From JACPUX01 sp964517465 (lineage in GTDB: Bacteria > Pseudomonadota > Gammaproteobacteria > Burkholderiales > Casimicrobiaceae), in assembly GCA_964517465.1 (NCBI GenBank), contig CAZFEK010000022.1, positions 5,753-69,752 on the forward strand: a stretch of DNA of 64,000 nt. The letters run 5' to 3'. The first letter of the stretch is position 1. Each line of letters starts with the position of its first letter. Below, piece by piece: positions 61,289 through 64,000 of the stretch. The notes below the pieces were generated by a model, which saw only the letters and a list, made by a program, of their open reading frames with translations, ran no database searches and was not told the DNA's origin. The translations under genes and the position numbers were made by a program.

Positions 61289-62044
61289 ATGAGCCCTGCC
61301 TGGACTCAAATCCGAAAGCGCGATCCGGCCAAAGCAGCGCCGGCGCCCGCTGTTGCGCCGCCTCAGGAGATGGAGCCTGAAAACATCAGCTTCGCCTCGA
61401 TCCATCTGGGAGTGGGCGATGCCTTGCAGATGCAGCCCCTGGCGGAAGATCACCTCCGCTATTATGTGTCGCTGATCGGTTATGTCGAAAAGCGCAGTGT
61501 GTTGGTTACGGCGCCGGTGATCGAGGGTCATGTGCAACTGATCCGTGAAGGACAACCCTTCGTGTTGCGCGCCTTTTCGGGGCGCAACGCTTATGCCTTC
61601 GACGCGAGCGTGCTCAAGAGCTGCGCCGCGCCTTATCCCTACTTGCACCTTTCCTATCCGAAAAGCGTGCAAGCCCTGCCGGTCCGCAGCGAACAGAGGA
61701 TTCGAGTCAACCTGATCGGCGCCATCCCGGAAATCGAAGAAGTCGCGCAAACGGTTCCTTTGGCCTGCCTGGTCGTGGATCTCAGTCTCTCGGGTGCGAT
61801 GGTCAATGCGCCGCGCCGGTTGGCCGAAGTGGGACATCGCTTCAAACTCTCCCTCCGTGCCACCGTCAACAATGCGCCGGTATACATCGCCCTGCCGTGC
61901 CTGGTGCGCAATTTGCGCGAGGCGCCTGCTCCGGACGGGCGCGGAAACGTCATGCACCACGGTGTGCAGTTCCTGGAGATTCAGGATAAAGACCGCCTGC
62001 TCTTGGAGAACTTCATTTTCCGGGCCATGCTCTCGGAGCTGTAG
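61289..62044 (+). CDS. PilZ-domain cyclic-di-GMP receptor (YcgR-like)
   Basis: 251 residues. N-terminal PilZN-like domain (about 35-125) and a PilZ domain whose ligand motif is complete: RSEQR (133-137) and DLSLSG (Asp164, Ser166, Gly169). YcgR proteins slow the flagellar motor when cyclic-di-GMP rises. The start lacks a Shine-Dalgarno; 61289 was chosen because homology-like sequence begins soon after. A chemoreceptor gene follows, which fits a motility role. Confidence 0.85.
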   Translation: MSPAWTQIRKRDPAKAAPAPAVAPPQEMEPENISFASIHLGVGDALQMQPLAEDHLRYYVSLIGYVEKRSVLVTAPVIEGHVQLIREGQPFVLRAFSGRNAYAFDASVLKSCAAPYPYLHLSYPKSVQALPVRSEQRIRVNLIGAIPEIEEVAQTVPLACLVVDLSLSGAMVNAPRRLAEVGHRFKLSLRATVNNAPVYIALPCLVRNLREAPAPDGRGNVMHHGVQFLEIQDKDRLLLENFIFRAMLSEL

Positions 62045-62066
62045 GCGTCAACCATTCTCCTCGCCA

Positions 62067-62090
62067 CGAGGACAAAGCCTCGCGTTTTTT
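62067..62090 (+). terminator. Weak Rho-independent terminator after the PilZ gene
   Basis: CGAGG (62067-62071), 6-base loop, CCTCG (62078-62082), then CG and six T. Confidence 0.55.
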
Positions 62091-62101
62091 GACCAAGATC
62101 A

Positions 62102-62126
62102 GCGAGTGGCAAATTTTGCCGCTCGC
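62102..62126. promoter_or_regulatory. GGCAA-N3-TTGCC motif, copy 3, inside a 25-bp palindrome
   Basis: Arms GCGAGTGGCAAA and TTTGCCGCTCGC around a central T, with one G-T pair. The core GGCAAATTTTGCC is at 62108-62120, about 25 bp upstream of the sigma28-like promoter. Confidence 0.5.
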
Positions 62127-62143
62127 TTGCCGCCCGACAGGAC

Positions 62144-62171
62144 TTTAGTTTTGACGCCCGGGTGCCGTTAT
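62144..62171 (+). promoter_or_regulatory. sigma28-like (FliA) promoter of the chemoreceptor
   Basis: TTTAGTTT (62144-62151), 12-base spacer, GCCGTTAT (62164-62171), compared with TAAAGTTT-N11-GCCGATAA. The match is imperfect. Confidence 0.35.
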
Positions 62172-62239
62172 GCCCACTATCGGCGGGCCAACACTCGGCC
62201 GAAATCGGATTCTGAACCCGAAACGACGGGGGGACGTTC

Positions 62240-64000
62240 ATGAGTCATATGAGTCATGCAGGAATAGCGCCGCAGGCGGCGGCAAAGGGAATGCCGGTAC
62301 GGCCGGGGCGCGGCGCCAATGCCGGGGCCGGCTTCGGTGCGTTGTGGACGGTGCTCGGCATTGTGATCGTAGCACTGCTGCTGGTTGCGGCTTCCTGGTT
62401 CAGTCTGCCAAATGCCGACGGTCCGCTGGGGATCTACCTCGGCCTGGCAGCCCTTTTTCTGCTCTTCGGTGCCGCCGTCGCCACCTATGCTGCGATGCGG
62501 CAAAGCGGGCTGGGTGGTGCCGCCTCGCAGGAAATGCTCGAAGCCTTGGCCGACGCCAGCAAAAGCGAAGCCGATTTGTCGCGCGACGTCCCCCTGGCGC
62601 CAGGCAAACGCAATGCGCTGGTCGAGGGCTACAACACCTTCCTCACCAAATTGCGGGCGGTGCTCGATGAAGTCCGCAAGATGAGCGTATCAATCGCGCG
62701 CGAGGCGGCCGCCGTGAAGAAGCGAGTGACGGATACCACGGCCAGCGCGGTGCGCCAAGGCCAATTGACCGAAACTGTGTTCACTGCCAGCGAAGAGGCG
62801 ACCAAGGCGATCAACCAGATTTCCGAGCACACCCATCAGATCTCCGATTCGACCAACGCCAATTTGAACGCCGCCCGCCAGTCGCTGGTCGAGTTGCGCG
62901 ACGTGCGCTCGCGCATCGAAGGCGTGACCGGCAAGCTGAACGGATTCACCGGAACGGTGGATACCCTGACCAAGCGATCGGTCAGCATTCGCGAGGTTGT
63001 GGAATTGATCAAAGCCTTGTCGGAGCAGACCAACATGCTGGCGCTCAACGCCGCCATCGAGGCCGCCCGTGCAGGCGAGGCCGGCCGCGGCTTTGCGGTG
63101 GTGGCCGATGAGGTTCGCCACCTCGCGGAGCGGGCTCGCACCGCGAGCGATGAAATCAGTTCCAACATCTCGGCGATGTTGAAATTGGTCGATAGCACCC
63201 AGCAGGAGACGCAGCAAATCGTGGTGGACATCAATGCCACCAATTCCGCCATCGCCAACTCGGCGCAGCGCTTCGAAGGCATGGTGGGCGACTTCGAAAG
63301 AACCAGCACGCAGCTCCTGGACGTTGCCGCCGCGGTCGAAGAACTGACCGCGACCAACGCCCAAGTGAACGACAACGTGCATGAAATCCATCGCCTCTCT
63401 TCGGCCGTTGCGGAACAGATGCAAATGTCGCAAAAATCGACCGAAACGCTGTTTTCGGCGACCGAGCGCATCCAGGATCTGGCCTGCCGCTTCAAAATCG
63501 GCTATGGCGCGTTCGAAGACGCCCTCAATGCGGTGCGCACTTATCGCGATCTGATACAAGGTAAGATTGAGGCAATGGCCGAGCGCGGAGTCGATGTCTT
63601 CGATCAGAACTACCGGCCTTTCGGCGATTGCGATCCGCCCAAGTTCAATGTGACTTATGCCGATTCCTTCGAGCGCGAGCTGCAACGCGACTGCGACGAG
63701 GCGCTCACCCGAATCAAGGGAGGTGCTTACTGCGTGCCGGTGGACACCAACGGTTACTTGGCGGTGCATCACGCCAAGTTTTCCAAGCCGATCACCGGCA
63801 ACAAAGAAGTCGATCTGTGGGGCAACCGTAGCCGCCGCTTCTTCAAGGCCCCTACCGAAATCCGCGCCGCCAAGAACACGCAGCCTTTCTTGCTGCAGAC
63901 CTATTTGCGGGATACGGGGGAACTATTGTGCGACATGGCCATGCCCATTTACGTGAAAGGGCGGCATTGGGGAAATGTGAGGGCCGGGTTCGACAGCGCG
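62240..64000 (+). CDS. Methyl-accepting chemotaxis protein (partial, C-terminus outside window)
   Basis: 587 codons to the window edge. Two close helices (about 34-53 and 64-85) are joined by a loop of only 10 residues, so there is no periplasmic sensor. The signalling hairpin tip ALSEQTNMLALNAAIEAARAG is near 259. After the signalling domain comes a C-terminal cytoplasmic domain (from about 460) with CVPVDTNGYLAVHHAKFS and MAMPIYVKGRHWGNVRAGFD, Cache/PAS-like. GGGGGG precedes the ATG. MSH is doubled at the N-terminus. A sigma28-like promoter lies upstream. Confidence 0.9.
   Translation, partial: MSHMSHAGIAPQAAAKGMPVRPGRGANAGAGFGALWTVLGIVIVALLLVAASWFSLPNADGPLGIYLGLAALFLLFGAAVATYAAMRQSGLGGAASQEMLEALADASKSEADLSRDVPLAPGKRNALVEGYNTFLTKLRAVLDEVRKMSVSIAREAAAVKKRVTDTTASAVRQGQLTETVFTASEEATKAINQISEHTHQISDSTNANLNAARQSLVELRDVRSRIEGVTGKLNGFTGTVDTLTKRSVSIREVVELIKALSEQTNMLALNAAIEAARAGEAGRGFAVVADEVRHLAERARTASDEISSNISAMLKLVDSTQQETQQIVVDINATNSAIANSAQRFEGMVGDFERTSTQLLDVAAAVEELTATNAQVNDNVHEIHRLSSAVAEQMQMSQKSTETLFSATERIQDLACRFKIGYGAFEDALNAVRTYRDLIQGKIEAMAERGVDVFDQNYRPFGDCDPPKFNVTYADSFERELQRDCDEALTRIKGGAYCVPVDTNGYLAVHHAKFSKPITGNKEVDLWGNRSRRFFKAPTEIRAAKNTQPFLLQTYLRDTGELLCDMAMPIYVKGRHWGNVRAGFDSA

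Overview
The window reads as chromosomal DNA of a GC-rich Betaproteobacterium, closest in flavour to Rhodocyclales/Nitrosomonadales. This is inferred from gene content and was not tested by a search. The main clues are a grpE-dnaK-dnaJ cluster with a sigma32-type promoter beside a CIRCE-controlled groESL, an argH/algZ/algR neighbourhood, a one-cysteine DksA, class I fumarase and an EpsL-like outer-membrane protein. I saw no rRNA, tRNA, insertion sequence, prophage or CRISPR array. Most genes are ordinary core functions, packed tightly in short overlapping operons.

Layout. 1-4.3 kb: EpsL-like porin (partial), then nadK-recN. 4.2-9.4 kb: minus-strand Crp/Fnr regulator, an acetolactate-synthase-like ThDP enzyme with an FAD dehydrogenase, and a penicillin-binding endopeptidase. 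9.5-13.6 kb: overlapping operon ybhP-clsB-ABC exporter, and upstream of it a probable new small RNA. 13.6-19.2 kb: OsmC protein, copper chaperone, NADP reductase, SemiSWEET, argH, and the two-component pair algZ-algR. 19.4-27.9 kb: PfkB kinase, CsgG-like lipoprotein, plsC, apaH, rep, a thioester dehydratase, a curlin-repeat protein and hutF. 27.9-39.2 kb: pyrC, dksA, sodB, a TctE/TctD-type two-component system, hrcA, hemH, small membrane proteins and an EF-hand protein. 39.3-43.2 kb: grpE-dnaK-dnaJ. 43.2-48.7 kb: a periplasmic binding protein paired with a GGDEF-EAL enzyme, fumarase, yqhA. 49-55 kb: acs and two secreted beta-propeller proteins. 55-57.6 kb: SdpR/SdpI-like operon and a double GFA protein. 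57.7-64 kb: YedI-like protein, groESL, a PilZ protein and a partial chemotaxis receptor.

How parts fit together. HrcA (33 kb) should repress groESL through the CIRCE at 58972-58998, while grpE-dnaK-dnaJ is served by a sigma32-like promoter. Cyclic-di-GMP signalling is represented by the GGDEF-EAL protein and the PilZ protein.

Most interesting items: (1) a minus-strand RNA of about 108 nt (13463-13570) with its own promoter, two hairpins that each present an anti-Shine-Dalgarno CCUCCUCC loop, and a strong terminator; (2) a curli-like protein with five repeats at an exact 20-residue period, plus a CsgG-like lipoprotein 5 kb away; (3) the motif GGCAA-N3-TTGCC in three separate intergenic regions; (4) a perfect inverted repeat over the start codon of the sdpR-like gene; (5) a 13-bp complementarity that masks the Shine-Dalgarno-less start of dnaJ; (6) a composite AT-rich palindrome at the acs transcription start.
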